Positions 9,143-19,168 are shown, counted from the first letter of the stretch. The stretch is 64,000 nucleotides of DNA from Bacteroidota bacterium (GCA_020048915.1 JAIFLU010000033.1:62001-126000), one strand, 5' to 3'. Notes: generated from the sequence alone by a model not told the origin. Program-made: numbers and translations.

Positions 9143-10639
9143 TCATTTTTTTCCTGCGAAATACTTTGCATTAAGATAAGCTTCTGCTTTTTTTCTCTCC
9201 GTGTCGTCAAGCGCTTTGGTGTACACAATTATTTCAGCAACATTACCGGCAAACCAGCCACTGTTGTCGCCACCATGTGACCATTGTCCGATAAACCCGT
9301 TTGATGCGCAATTTTTTATTGTAGCCAGTTTGTCTGTTTGAGTCCAAACCAATTCCCCCCCGACATAGAGTTTTTCGGTTGAACCGTCATGAGTTGCTAT
9401 GGTCATTGTAGGTGAATCGCCAATAGATGCAGGCCGTTTCCAGTTGTTAATGTTAGGATTCTGACCAGTGCCGAAACGAAAGCTGACCGAATTCTGGTAC
9501 GCGGACAAGAGCACGATTCCCCACCTGGCATCAGATGTAGACTGCGGCCAATTCAGGATTGATTGCAATGTTGAATGAGAACCTCCCTCTGCCCCCTTGC
9601 CAGGTCCGGGTTCGGGCTGATATTCAGTATTCGCGCTAACAATAATGATTGTCATTGCTGTAAGTTCATTTGGGCTCCATCCGGTAAACTCGAGCACATC
9701 TCCTTTGCCATTAAAATGAATGGCTGGCTTGCCCCCAATTGCAGAATTTAATAACATGGGTTGCCCCCTTTTCAATTTCGCATGAAGGTTGGTGCCGGAT
9801 AGATCATCCCATTGCGTTACCTTGTTGTCTGAATGTGTCACTCCGCGATCGGCCCGAAACCACAACTGAAGTCCGTCTGTTGGAATTTCATTCTGTGCAA
9901 CACCCTGGTTAATGGTAACAACAGGTGCATAAAGGTCGGAGCCGTGCAGTTTGCCGTGGTCTTTACCGGGCTCTACAGGTACATTGATACTTGCTTTCGA
10001 TATTTCGATTTTTGCAGAAACCTTGATATCCGAAAAAGTACCATTCTGAATACTTGTTTTTCCGTACACGACAAGATATTTAAAGTCTTTGGCGCCGGCT
10101 TTATTATCGCGGACTGTAACTACAATATCGGTAGTGCTGAAAGAATCAACATGGGCAACATACCCTGTAATATTTCGCGGTGTAGAAACCGTATCAACAT
10201 GTAACGCATAGTTACAACAGCCATAACGCGATGCACGGATCTCCTGAATCGGTTTGCCTAACATTCCTGCCGGTTCTGCCCTACCTTTCACACGCACATA
10301 CATTCCGGTTTTAAGGTCGGAAAATGAAATTCCTTCCAGTTGTGTTGAGTCCTTCACCACCATGAATTGATAATCGAAATCTTTCCCAAACCGGTGTCCC
10401 ACAATATAGATCGAAATAACCTGCTTGCCGTTAAATGTATAAGGCGCCCTGGGTTCGATATTTCTGACCTGTTTGATATACCCTTCAATTTCGAATGGTG
10501 CCGCAGTAATGTTTGAGGCGGCAGCAAGCATAAACAACATTCCGAAAATGAGAATGATACGCTTTTTAGCGATGCCGGCCACTTCCGAAGAAAACTGGAA
10601 AACCGGCAATGAACGTCCGAAAAATGTTTTCATAACCAA
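9143..10639 (-). CDS. Secreted protein with two OB-like repeats and a C-terminal LamG/concanavalin-like domain
   Basis: 498 aa; two related N-terminal segments (FEIEGYIKQVRNIEPR..., RNITGYVAHVDSFST...) then DGLQLWFRADRGV...VTQWDDLSG...IGGKPAIHFNGKGD. Confidence 0.55.
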   Translation of the reverse strand: MVMKTFFGRSLPVFQFSSEVAGIAKKRIILIFGMLFMLAAASNITAAPFEIEGYIKQVRNIEPRAPYTFNGKQVISIYIVGHRFGKDFDYQFMVVKDSTQLEGISFSDLKTGMYVRVKGRAEPAGMLGKPIQEIRASRYGCCNYALHVDTVSTPRNITGYVAHVDSFSTTDIVVTVRDNKAGAKDFKYLVVYGKTSIQNGTFSDIKVSAKIEISKASINVPVEPGKDHGKLHGSDLYAPVVTINQGVAQNEIPTDGLQLWFRADRGVTHSDNKVTQWDDLSGTNLHAKLKRGQPMLLNSAIGGKPAIHFNGKGDVLEFTGWSPNELTAMTIIIVSANTEYQPEPGPGKGAEGGSHSTLQSILNWPQSTSDARWGIVLLSAYQNSVSFRFGTGQNPNINNWKRPASIGDSPTMTIATHDGSTEKLYVGGELVWTQTDKLATIKNCASNGFIGQWSHGGDNSGWFAGNVAEIIVYTKALDDTERKKAEAYLNAKYFAGKK

Positions 10640-10696
10640 TTGTACTTTTTAGTTGCTATATCTGGTTGCATGAGTCAAATGAGATTAATCGATTAG

Positions 10697-13186
10697 TTAT
10701 TCCTTGTCCTTGATCAACCGGAGACCGAAGCCTGTTTCCTTTACGTGATGGCTGTCGCCCAAGTATTTGGACCAGTTATGAATACTGCTCAGCCATCCCC
10801 TGTCTGAAGCCTGTTCTGTGCTGCTCCACATGTATAAGCTTCCCGTCAAATTGTGGAAGCTACCGTCGTTCCAGCGGGCACCGTTGGGTAGACCATTGAA
10901 ACCAGTCTTGTTGTTTAACTCCGGACGCTCGCTGATCAGCAATTCTTTTTCCCAATATTTTCCTTGTTTGTCCACGATTCGATACTCCCAGCCAATTCTT
11001 CCCGCCATCGATTTACCGACCTTGTTCTCCTTGTCCTTTTCGTGATTGTTTTCGCCCTTCCATTCGGGGTATTTGGTTCCATCGCAGTTATATCCATTGT
11101 TTACCAGGTACCGGCGAAGGGTCAGTTGTTCCTCAACCGTAGGCACATGCCAGCCTTTTGGCGCAATCTTCGGATGGTTTGCGGCCCACCAGTTGTATAA
11201 TAACCCTATTTTGGCGTGTTCGGGCTTGTTGTCGTAGTAGCAACATGCAGCGGACTTAAGCTGATTCCATTCCTTGTTGTCTATCACGTTGGGGATCGGG
11301 GTGCCGTCGTTATACTTGGTGGTGCGCAGGCTTGAGGTGGTCCACACCTGATCGCCGATCTTCACCGTCTGGTAAACATTCCCGTCCGCATCCGTCACCG
11401 TTCCCGCGCAATCAATCATTTCGATGGCCATTTTGCTGGCCTCGGGTGCGGGCACATGAATCTGATAATCCAAATAGCCTTTTTTGGTGACAGTGATCAC
11501 ATCCCTGCGATAGTCAACGAAGCCTCTGTCGTTAACCTTTTTGGTTACCGGCGCAAGACCATTCAGAACCATGCTAAAATTTCCCTTTGAATCTGTCTTC
11601 GTGGATTGGCTGGTGCCTTCCAACTGCACCTTGGCTCCAGCCAAGCCGACCCCGGAGGAGTTTTTAACCGTTCCTTTGATGCTGGAAGCCTGCTCAATAG
11701 TATCGATACGCAAAAGCCGGATACAGAAACCAGACCGGTCATGATGCTGGTTGTTGCCGTATTTTGCAAACCGGCTGTGAATACTGCTCATATGCGAGCC
11801 TTCGCCTTCGCCCTTGGTAGTACTCCACCAGTAAACGCTCTGTCCCATGGCGTGGAAGCTCCCGTCGTTCCAGCGACTGCCGGTGGGGAGCGCAGTAAAA
11901 CCGGATCGGTTGTTGGTAGTCAAATCGTTGCCGGCGTTCCCCGGTGTCGGATCGGGACCCCAATCGGTTCTGGCTGTCATGGACTTGGCAACCTTGTTGT
12001 CTTTCTTGGTGCCGTCGAAGTTTAATCCAATGGCGATCAGACAGTCCCGCAGCATCATTTGCTCTTCAATGGTCGGAACTTTCCACCCCTTGGGGGCGAT
12101 CTTGCCGGAACTGGCGGCCCACCAGTTATACAACGCACCGTATTTTTTTCCGTATTCGGGGTTGTTCTCGTAATAGCAGAAGCCCGGACTAGCCAAACCT
12201 TTCCATCCGGCATCGTCGGTTACGTTGGGAATCGGGGTGCCGTCGTTGAACTTGGTAGTTCTAAGGTTTTCGACTGTCCATACCTGACTGCCAATCCTCA
12301 CCGTGTTATAGACGTTCCCATCTGCATCCGTGACGGTTTCCGAAGAAGTGGCTTTATCTACTGTTTTAAGCCCGGCAGTCCAGCGGACACCACGGACAAT
12401 TAATTCGCGAAATTCAGGACAATTATAGACTTTTTCATCGTGTCCAAGCTGAATATTGAAAACCTTGGATTTCCCATATTCTCGTGTCCAGGCAATAGGC
12501 TCATCGTTTTCAGGGTGATTTGTGGTCAACAGCACATTGTTGTCTTTTGCCCACCAGCGCCCCATGTAGGTTTCGTCGATTACCTCGAAATCCTTCATGC
12601 CCCGGGTAATCGGATGCTGATTATCCTTTACCTTGATGGGGATATTCAAGCCCTCATGAACCTTGCCGTGCGGCCAGGGTTTTCCATCTATTTCGACGTC
12701 GAAATAAATGTAGGCTGTCCCGATGATTTGATGATATTCATGCCAGCTTTGAAAAGCAGCTTGCGCGTGATGCATCACTACCAGGCCAACGCCTTTTTCC
12801 TTCATGAGCCGCACAAAGTTCTCCTGTCGTTTGGGGGATATTTTTTGTGTCATATTGTAAAGAAAGATGACATCGTAATCCCATTTACTGATGTCCTCAA
12901 ATACCTCGCTTTCATCCTTCAGGGTATACTCGGAATAATTAATGTCTACGCAATCAAAGATGCCGAAGAATGACTCGCGGTTGAAGTGATGCCCGCTTGT
13001 CACGATAAGGACATCAATTTTGTCAGGATCACCGAACGCAGTTTTACGGGAAGCTCCCTGCGCGTCAATGCTAAACAATAATGACATTATTATACTAAAT
13101 ATCAGTACAATATTTTCTGATATTTTTTTCATCCCTGTAGTATTAATACAATTCATGGAGAATAATTTACAATGATTTTTTTTCAT
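10697..13186 (-). CDS. Multidomain secreted protein: ThuA-like + FISUMP + CarboxypepD_reg-like + FISUMP
   Basis: 829 aa; ThuA-like IDVLIVTSGHHFNRESFF...GVGLVVMHHAQAAF...VFNIQLGHDEKVY; FISUMP copies ~11709-12350 and ~10697-11410; IKGTVKNSSGVGLAGAKVQLEG between them. Confidence 0.8.
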   Translation of the reverse strand: MKKNHCKLFSMNCINTTGMKKISENIVLIFSIIMSLLFSIDAQGASRKTAFGDPDKIDVLIVTSGHHFNRESFFGIFDCVDINYSEYTLKDESEVFEDISKWDYDVIFLYNMTQKISPKRQENFVRLMKEKGVGLVVMHHAQAAFQSWHEYHQIIGTAYIYFDVEIDGKPWPHGKVHEGLNIPIKVKDNQHPITRGMKDFEVIDETYMGRWWAKDNNVLLTTNHPENDEPIAWTREYGKSKVFNIQLGHDEKVYNCPEFRELIVRGVRWTAGLKTVDKATSSETVTDADGNVYNTVRIGSQVWTVENLRTTKFNDGTPIPNVTDDAGWKGLASPGFCYYENNPEYGKKYGALYNWWAASSGKIAPKGWKVPTIEEQMMLRDCLIAIGLNFDGTKKDNKVAKSMTARTDWGPDPTPGNAGNDLTTNNRSGFTALPTGSRWNDGSFHAMGQSVYWWSTTKGEGEGSHMSSIHSRFAKYGNNQHHDRSGFCIRLLRIDTIEQASSIKGTVKNSSGVGLAGAKVQLEGTSQSTKTDSKGNFSMVLNGLAPVTKKVNDRGFVDYRRDVITVTKKGYLDYQIHVPAPEASKMAIEMIDCAGTVTDADGNVYQTVKIGDQVWTTSSLRTTKYNDGTPIPNVIDNKEWNQLKSAACCYYDNKPEHAKIGLLYNWWAANHPKIAPKGWHVPTVEEQLTLRRYLVNNGYNCDGTKYPEWKGENNHEKDKENKVGKSMAGRIGWEYRIVDKQGKYWEKELLISERPELNNKTGFNGLPNGARWNDGSFHNLTGSLYMWSSTEQASDRGWLSSIHNWSKYLGDSHHVKETGFGLRLIKDKE

Positions 13187-13279
13187 GATTTTTTTTTAGT
13201 TATTAGGTTTTGGTATTTATATTTGAACTTGCCAGAGTGCTTCCTACAAGCTCCTGTTTTTCTTTCCTTTACAGTAATC

Positions 13280-14914
13280 TCATTCACGTATTAAACGAAT
13301 GCAAAAACCGGATGTCCTTTGGTGCTGAACAAAGCCGTACTTTGCCAACCGACTTTTAATATAGCTCAAGTGCGCATCATCCCCACTGCCTGGCGTCGAA
13401 CTCCACCAGTAAACGCTTTGCCCAATTGAGTGGAAACTCCCATCGTTCCAACGGCTGCCGGCAGGAAGCGCCGAGAAGCCGGTTTTGTTGTTTGTTTCCG
13501 GATTATTGCTCACCGTTCCAACATCCGGCGCCGATTCGTTACCTTCGTTTGTTGGCTTATAATTCCAGCCGGTCTTCGCTGCCATCGATTTGCCGATTTT
13601 GTTTTCCTGCGTTGTTCCATCGTAATTATAGCCGCTGGATACCAAATAGTTACTAAGCACAATTTGCTCATCAAGCGTAGGCACCCTCCACCCTTTTGGT
13701 GCAATCTTGTCGGAGCTTGCAGCATACCAATTGTACAGAATGCCGTATTTCTTTCCGTTTTCAGGATTGTTCTCGTAATAGCAGAAACCCGGAGTGGTAA
13801 GGCTTTTCCATCCTTCGGCTTCTGTAATATTGGGAATCGGCGTTCCATCGTTGAATCTGGTTGTTTTAAGGTCTTCAACAGTCCATACCTGACTGCCAAT
13901 CCTCACCGTATGATAAACATTACCATCCGCGTCCGTCACGGTTTCCGAAGATTGGGCTGAATTGAGTTGTTCCTCAGCAACAACGATTTGATTTTGAGAT
14001 TGGCCGCTGGTTTTAGGCAGGAAGTTGGCCAACCCTTTTTTCATCACTAATTTTATTTCCGCATCGGTAAGTGCGCGGCTCCAAATAGCAGCCTCATCGA
14101 TCAGCCCCTGAAATACAAAACGGGCAGTATCAAAACGCATCACCCCGCCAAGAGCTGTAATCGTTGGTGTGATGGGTTCACGCGTGTAGTTAATACGACT
14201 TGTATCCTGAATGCCATCAACATAAAGACGAGCCTTTCCGTTTTCATCCACCAAGGCGATGTGATGCCATACATCGTCGAATGCAATGAGACTTGTACGA
14301 TGATGCAAGATTAGCGTGTTGCCATTATTGGCACGCAAATACACATCCACTACACCTTCGGGCGCCCGGCGGTCGGTGCTGATGGCCACCAATGGACTGC
14401 GTAAATTTGTACTTTCAGAAAAAACTCTACCTGTCCCCTTTGACGTGTTGCCTTTGACCCACATAGCTACCGTAGAGGACTTGTGCGAGTATGCCGGTAG
14501 ACCGGTGCCATTTTTCGCAAAACATAAGAGGAGGGAATTAATACCATTGAAAGAGATGGCATTGCCTCGCTTTCCCGGAACCACATCGGCTGCAGTCAGA
14601 TTGATTGCTTGAAGATGGTTCTTGTTGCCGCTCAAGTCAGGTGTTGTTGCAGAGAGAATATCCAATGGCCAGTAGGCCACAAGTCCTTTTCGTATTTCAT
14701 GCTTGGAGGCTGCCGCAGGTGTCGCAGCGCAGCCGGTTATACAACCCAACAGAGTTATCGTTACTAAAATAGACAGTAAGGCAGTTTTGATTTTCAATGG
14801 TTTCAAAAATGCTACTATTACACTAATTATCAGCACAATTTTAATCGGCATATTTGTTAACCCTAATGTTTTAAACCATTTTCCTGATATAAGTATACAA
14901 TGAGTTTCTTTCAT
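13280..14914 (-). CDS. LamG-like domain + FISUMP domain secreted protein
   Basis: 544 aa; YWPLDI...DLSGNKNHLQA...VAMWVKGN...HHIALVDENGKARLYVDGIQD...IDEAAIWSRALTDAEI (LamG), then a FISUMP copy ending GFCIRLIRE. Confidence 0.82.
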   Translation of the reverse strand: MKETHCILISGKWFKTLGLTNMPIKIVLIISVIVAFLKPLKIKTALLSILVTITLLGCITGCAATPAAASKHEIRKGLVAYWPLDILSATTPDLSGNKNHLQAINLTAADVVPGKRGNAISFNGINSLLLCFAKNGTGLPAYSHKSSTVAMWVKGNTSKGTGRVFSESTNLRSPLVAISTDRRAPEGVVDVYLRANNGNTLILHHRTSLIAFDDVWHHIALVDENGKARLYVDGIQDTSRINYTREPITPTITALGGVMRFDTARFVFQGLIDEAAIWSRALTDAEIKLVMKKGLANFLPKTSGQSQNQIVVAEEQLNSAQSSETVTDADGNVYHTVRIGSQVWTVEDLKTTRFNDGTPIPNITEAEGWKSLTTPGFCYYENNPENGKKYGILYNWYAASSDKIAPKGWRVPTLDEQIVLSNYLVSSGYNYDGTTQENKIGKSMAAKTGWNYKPTNEGNESAPDVGTVSNNPETNNKTGFSALPAGSRWNDGSFHSIGQSVYWWSSTPGSGDDAHLSYIKSRLAKYGFVQHQRTSGFCIRLIRE

Positions 14915-14999
14915 AATTTCAAACTTTTGAGTTTAATGGGAATCTAAAATCCATATTGATTTGATTTTTTCGGTTAGCTACTTCCTGCCAGAAACAATG

Positions 15000-17561
15000 T
15001 CAGAGAGCATTAATCGAATATTTACAACCTGCTTTTGCCGGAAAAACTATGCACTCGCCATTGCTTTTATCAATAGTACACTTAACAGTTTTATCAGATT
15101 CGGTAACAATAACCTGTCGGCCAGGCCAAGGGTTTATGATAAGGCAAGGATTGTCGCGCCGAGCCACAACTTCGAGAAAATATACTTTTTCTGCATTTTT
15201 AGCTGCCGAAACAACGAAAGCGCCCCGAGCCTGGAAATTTCGAAAAGCCACAACTTCTTCTGCTTTTACGGCCGGGAAAAGGTACATACGGCCGCTTCGG
15301 CTGTTAAGTAATGCTTCAGCATTAAAATCATCCCAAAAAGTATCATTGCCTGTTTGCCCCAGGAGAGTGAGCGCCTGACCTGTAGTACCGGCATTGGAAA
15401 GCTTTTTAGCAGTCCGAAGCATCATTTCCTTTTGTTCCTTCGGTGAATCGAGTGTAATATCATCAGATAGCAGTACAGGATATTCTGCCGCTTCGCCAAA
15501 ATGGTCGGCTTCGTAGTGAATTGGTTCTACTCCTTCGATGGCGCAATACATCGAGCCATCAGGCCCTTTCCAAACCGGATATGGGGCTAAATTTGCTGCC
15601 ACTTCACGCCATTTGCCACGCAAATCACTGTCAACACCCAGGATTTCGGAAGCTTCAGATGTCCGGTTCAAAGCCCATTTGAACATACACAGCGAACTGA
15701 TAACATCTTTGTTACGGGCAAGCCCGGCATACCATCCCCATTTTTCAGGTTCCATAGAAGGTATAATATGATAAAATCCATCGTCGCCTTTTTTTACATA
15801 AGCTGCATAGAAAATAGCCATCTCACGCATAAGCGGGTAACATTCGTTTCGTAAAACATTAATGTCGCCGCCATAATCCCATTCGTCCCATACAGGCTTG
15901 ATAATCTGCGCCATAGTTTCAAGACAAAATTCGAGGGTAAGGGTAGTATGGACAATTTTATCGGGTTTTACAGGAGGTTGGTAACCATGTAAAATTGCCA
16001 TCCCGGGCATACCGAACATGTCCCTGGCATTGTTTTTGGCGCCTTCCATCCAATGCCATACCAGGTTTTTCCACATTTTTTGATTGTCGGCCCTGTTACG
16101 TACAAATTGCATGGTGGTGAAAACTTCATTATAACATGGAGAGCTGCTCCAGTATTGAGCATCACGATCGGGATGAACATACATTGCGGTGCATTCATAT
16201 TTGCGCATATCGGTATATGTGCCGCCGCCATGACCATCTGCATAACTGCTGTAAATATTTTCTATTTTATCGGTACAACTATCACCACTCAAACCATAAA
16301 ATATACGGCCATTTTCACGTATATTATAGAAGTTGTTCCACCACAAGGTATTTTCTTTTAATACGCCATCAAACCCATCTTTTTCGGCTTTAGTTAGTCG
16401 TTCTTTGGCCATACCAATAACATCGGGGTTGTCCATAGTTGTAAAAACGGTTATCAAAGCTTCGAAATCTCCCTTTTTAGGGGCAAATGTAACTGTTGCA
16501 GCCACCCCCGGGGCACGGGCAATAAGTTCTTCGGCAGGTGGGGTACCCAATCCTTTCTTGCCTTCGGCAGTTTCAATTTTCACTTCGCCGGGGGTAATAA
16601 CCAACCCCATCATTACATATTCAAAACCTTTCGGGAAAGTCTTTTCAGGTGGCATCTGCTGCTTTATCCAAAAAAACCTGCCATCGGTTCCACAGGTAGG
16701 CGGAGCCATTGGATAATTAAAAGCGCTATCGGCTTCAGTACCCTTTTTTGTATATGTTTTACCATCTTCGTCCATGTATTTTAAATGGGAAGTATCGAAA
16801 TGACGAAATAATCGAAGCCATACCGGGGTGTTTATTCCCGAAAATTTTCCGCGAACAGCGTAAAGGTTACTGGTCATGCCCAAAACATATTGCAAGTTTG
16901 CCGTGGCATCTTTTTTTGTTATTTCCATTTCCACAAGACCATTTGCACAACATTGCTTTATCTGAGGAATGGCCGCTCCTGCCAAAGCATCCATTCCAAT
17001 AATAATTTGTCCAACGGGTTTAAGACAGGGCAATGAATACTCAAGTGGCTGTCTGTATGGGTCATAAAACCCACCCTCTTTAAGCAGGTAACCATAACCC
17101 CAGGGGCGTTGACAATCACTGGCAACACCTTTGAAACCTTTGTTTGCCGGCGAATAAGCGCCAGCAACAATTTCCTGCAATGTTGGAACATCCAGGCCGC
17201 GAGGATTGATCCGGCGATCCCAAACATCGTTCTTCGTCAAACTAATGGTAACCCTGTTTGTTGGCCCCCAGATTGTTGTGCGCATTTTCAGGTTATTGAT
17301 TGCCATTGCCTTGCCCTCCGGATAACAATTCCGGTTGGGAAGCGAATTTGCCGTATCCAACATACTGGTTAAAAATATAGATTGAGCCGCTTCACGCAAA
17401 GGAACTTCCCTTTCCCATGGCAATTGCTTATTATTGTTACATGATGTTAATGAAAATGTTATTGTAGCACAAAGTATTAGCAAAATATTTAACGGCATTT
17501 TAGTTAACTCTAATGTTTTAATGCCATTTCCCGAAATTCTCATACAATGATTTGTTTTCAT
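15000..17561 (-). CDS. Six-hairpin (alpha/alpha)6 glycosidase-like protein, lipoprotein signal (copy 1)
   Basis: 853 aa; FSLTSCNNN lipobox-like; helical C-terminal half; close paralog of 29174..31732. Confidence 0.6.
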   Translation of the reverse strand: MKTNHCMRISGNGIKTLELTKMPLNILLILCATITFSLTSCNNNKQLPWEREVPLREAAQSIFLTSMLDTANSLPNRNCYPEGKAMAINNLKMRTTIWGPTNRVTISLTKNDVWDRRINPRGLDVPTLQEIVAGAYSPANKGFKGVASDCQRPWGYGYLLKEGGFYDPYRQPLEYSLPCLKPVGQIIIGMDALAGAAIPQIKQCCANGLVEMEITKKDATANLQYVLGMTSNLYAVRGKFSGINTPVWLRLFRHFDTSHLKYMDEDGKTYTKKGTEADSAFNYPMAPPTCGTDGRFFWIKQQMPPEKTFPKGFEYVMMGLVITPGEVKIETAEGKKGLGTPPAEELIARAPGVAATVTFAPKKGDFEALITVFTTMDNPDVIGMAKERLTKAEKDGFDGVLKENTLWWNNFYNIRENGRIFYGLSGDSCTDKIENIYSSYADGHGGGTYTDMRKYECTAMYVHPDRDAQYWSSSPCYNEVFTTMQFVRNRADNQKMWKNLVWHWMEGAKNNARDMFGMPGMAILHGYQPPVKPDKIVHTTLTLEFCLETMAQIIKPVWDEWDYGGDINVLRNECYPLMREMAIFYAAYVKKGDDGFYHIIPSMEPEKWGWYAGLARNKDVISSLCMFKWALNRTSEASEILGVDSDLRGKWREVAANLAPYPVWKGPDGSMYCAIEGVEPIHYEADHFGEAAEYPVLLSDDITLDSPKEQKEMMLRTAKKLSNAGTTGQALTLLGQTGNDTFWDDFNAEALLNSRSGRMYLFPAVKAEEVVAFRNFQARGAFVVSAAKNAEKVYFLEVVARRDNPCLIINPWPGRQVIVTESDKTVKCTIDKSNGECIVFPAKAGCKYSINAL

Positions 17562-17624
17562 TTTTTTAGATTTTACATTTTATAAATTACCAAAATAATG
17601 ATTGAACCACTTAATTATTAACTA

Positions 17625-17777
17625 ACCTGATACATGATTGATTCAGAAATTCAACACATTGCACAATATCCGCATGTTGCTTACTGCCCCAGCTTTCGTA
17701 TTCGAGTGTAAGTAAACCTTTGAAGCCCTGATATGGATAATTAAGCGGCAATAATTAATTTTACTTGTTGTTCTCAT
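17625..17777 (-). pseudogene. Internally deleted sugar isomerase remnant (start of one paralog joined to the end of another)
   Basis: Minus strand reads MRTTSKINYCR (matching MRTTSKINYYR of 1921..2883) then, in a shifted frame, YQGFKGLLTLEYESWGSKQHADIVQCVEFLNQSCIRLVNN*, matching the C-terminus of the 966..1910 product. Confidence 0.85.
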
Positions 17778-17842
17778 TGTTCTGTATATTCTTAATTTTT
17801 AAGGGATTTATAGTCAAGCTTTCATTTCTTCCCATTGCGTGG

Positions 17843-17877
17843 AAAAACAAACCACCTCAATTGCCTGAAATGGTTTG
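17843..17877 (-). terminator. Rho-independent terminator downstream of the BASS-family transporter gene
   Basis: Minus strand CAAACCATTTCAGGCAATTGAGGTGGTTTG (~13 bp stem with G-U pairs) followed by TTTTT. Confidence 0.8.
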
Positions 17878-17890
17878 TGCAATACTTATT

Positions 17891-19165
17891 TTATTCCTTG
17901 GGAGGTTTACTTCGCCACCAGCTTGCCAGAGCAGATCCGGTCACATTCATGAGCGGACCAAATATGGCAGGAGCAAGCCCAACAGTTGCTATTTTCCCCA
18001 TTTGCAGCGCCAATCCTGAAGCCAATCCTCCATTCTGCATCCCCACTTCAAAAGCAACGGTGCGGCGGTCTTTTTCAGGCATTCCAAATAACCACGAAAC
18101 TCCGTAGCCCAGTGAATACCCAGCCAGATTATGCAACAAACTGGTGACCAAAAGCAACGCACCAACCTTTAAAAGACTATCGCGGCCAGTAGCCGTTATA
18201 ATGGTAATGATGACTGCAATACCCACCATGGATATCAGGGAAAGAATTTGCCCCATCAATTTTTTGTCACCTTTCAGAAAATGCCTGAATGCGATAGCTC
18301 CAATCATTGGCAGAAAATAGAACCAGCTCATTGATTTAAGCAAAGCCATCAAGAATCCCTGAATATCAGCTTGCTTAGCCTTCATGAAAACCAAATCGGT
18401 CAATAAAATAATGATGAAGAATACAGTTAACTGTATCGCTTTTGAGCAGAGCTTTTCTTTGTTTTCATTGAATAAATTGAAAATAAAACCGGCAACAATC
18501 GGAAGGATGATCATATTCAGAATATCAAGCATCATGCTCCAGAAGTTTACCTCGATGTACTGTCCTCCAAGCATTTTCATCAGAAAAGGAGTAACAAATG
18601 GTGAAATCAGTGTTGAAATCGCACCGATTGTTACAGCCAAAACCAGATTGGCATGGGCAATATACGACATTACATTGGAGGCCAATCCACTTGGGACACA
18701 GCCGATCAGGATAATTCCAGCCGCAATTTCAGGAGGAAAGTTAAATATCCGCGAAATGGCAAAAGCGACCAGTGGCATGATGATATAATGCGATCCGACT
18801 CCAATAATTACTCCTTTTGGCATTTTTATCACACCGGTAAAATCACTCAAACTCATTTGCGATCCCATGCCGAACATGATAATCTGCAAAAGCGGAACAA
18901 TGAGTGTTTTAAACTGAAAACTACCTGCTGAAGTAAAATATTGGGGATAAAACATGGCCGCAGTTACAGCAGTAAAGATCCAGATTGTATAAGCGAAGCC
19001 TTTAAATGCCGCGAATCCCCTGACTGCAAAAGCAAGTAATAAAAAGAAAGAAATAAGAAAAGGACCGGAGTTGGCTAAGTTTCCGGTAAAAATGAAGAAA
19101 AACGAGATGATCAGAAATAGCACAGCAAATCCGCTTGTTATCTTGTAAGCATTGATTTTTTTCAT
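17891..19165 (-). CDS. BASS-family (bile acid:sodium symporter-like) transporter
   Basis: 424 aa with multiple TM segments; FGMGSQMSLSDF, GCVPSGLASNVMSYIAHANLVLAVTIGAISTLISPFVTP, AFEVGMQNGGLASGLA motifs of this superfamily. Confidence 0.85.
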   Translation of the reverse strand: MKKINAYKITSGFAVLFLIISFFFIFTGNLANSGPFLISFFLLLAFAVRGFAAFKGFAYTIWIFTAVTAAMFYPQYFTSAGSFQFKTLIVPLLQIIMFGMGSQMSLSDFTGVIKMPKGVIIGVGSHYIIMPLVAFAISRIFNFPPEIAAGIILIGCVPSGLASNVMSYIAHANLVLAVTIGAISTLISPFVTPFLMKMLGGQYIEVNFWSMMLDILNMIILPIVAGFIFNLFNENKEKLCSKAIQLTVFFIIILLTDLVFMKAKQADIQGFLMALLKSMSWFYFLPMIGAIAFRHFLKGDKKLMGQILSLISMVGIAVIITIITATGRDSLLKVGALLLVTSLLHNLAGYSLGYGVSWLFGMPEKDRRTVAFEVGMQNGGLASGLALQMGKIATVGLAPAIFGPLMNVTGSALASWWRSKPPKE

Positions 19166-19168
19166 AGT

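Noticed and set aside
8164-14914. Repeated DNA blocks that could suggest a CRISPR or tandem repeat array
   Set aside because: The repeats are coding FISUMP domains hundreds of bp long; no short regularly spaced repeats with unique spacers were seen anywhere in the window.
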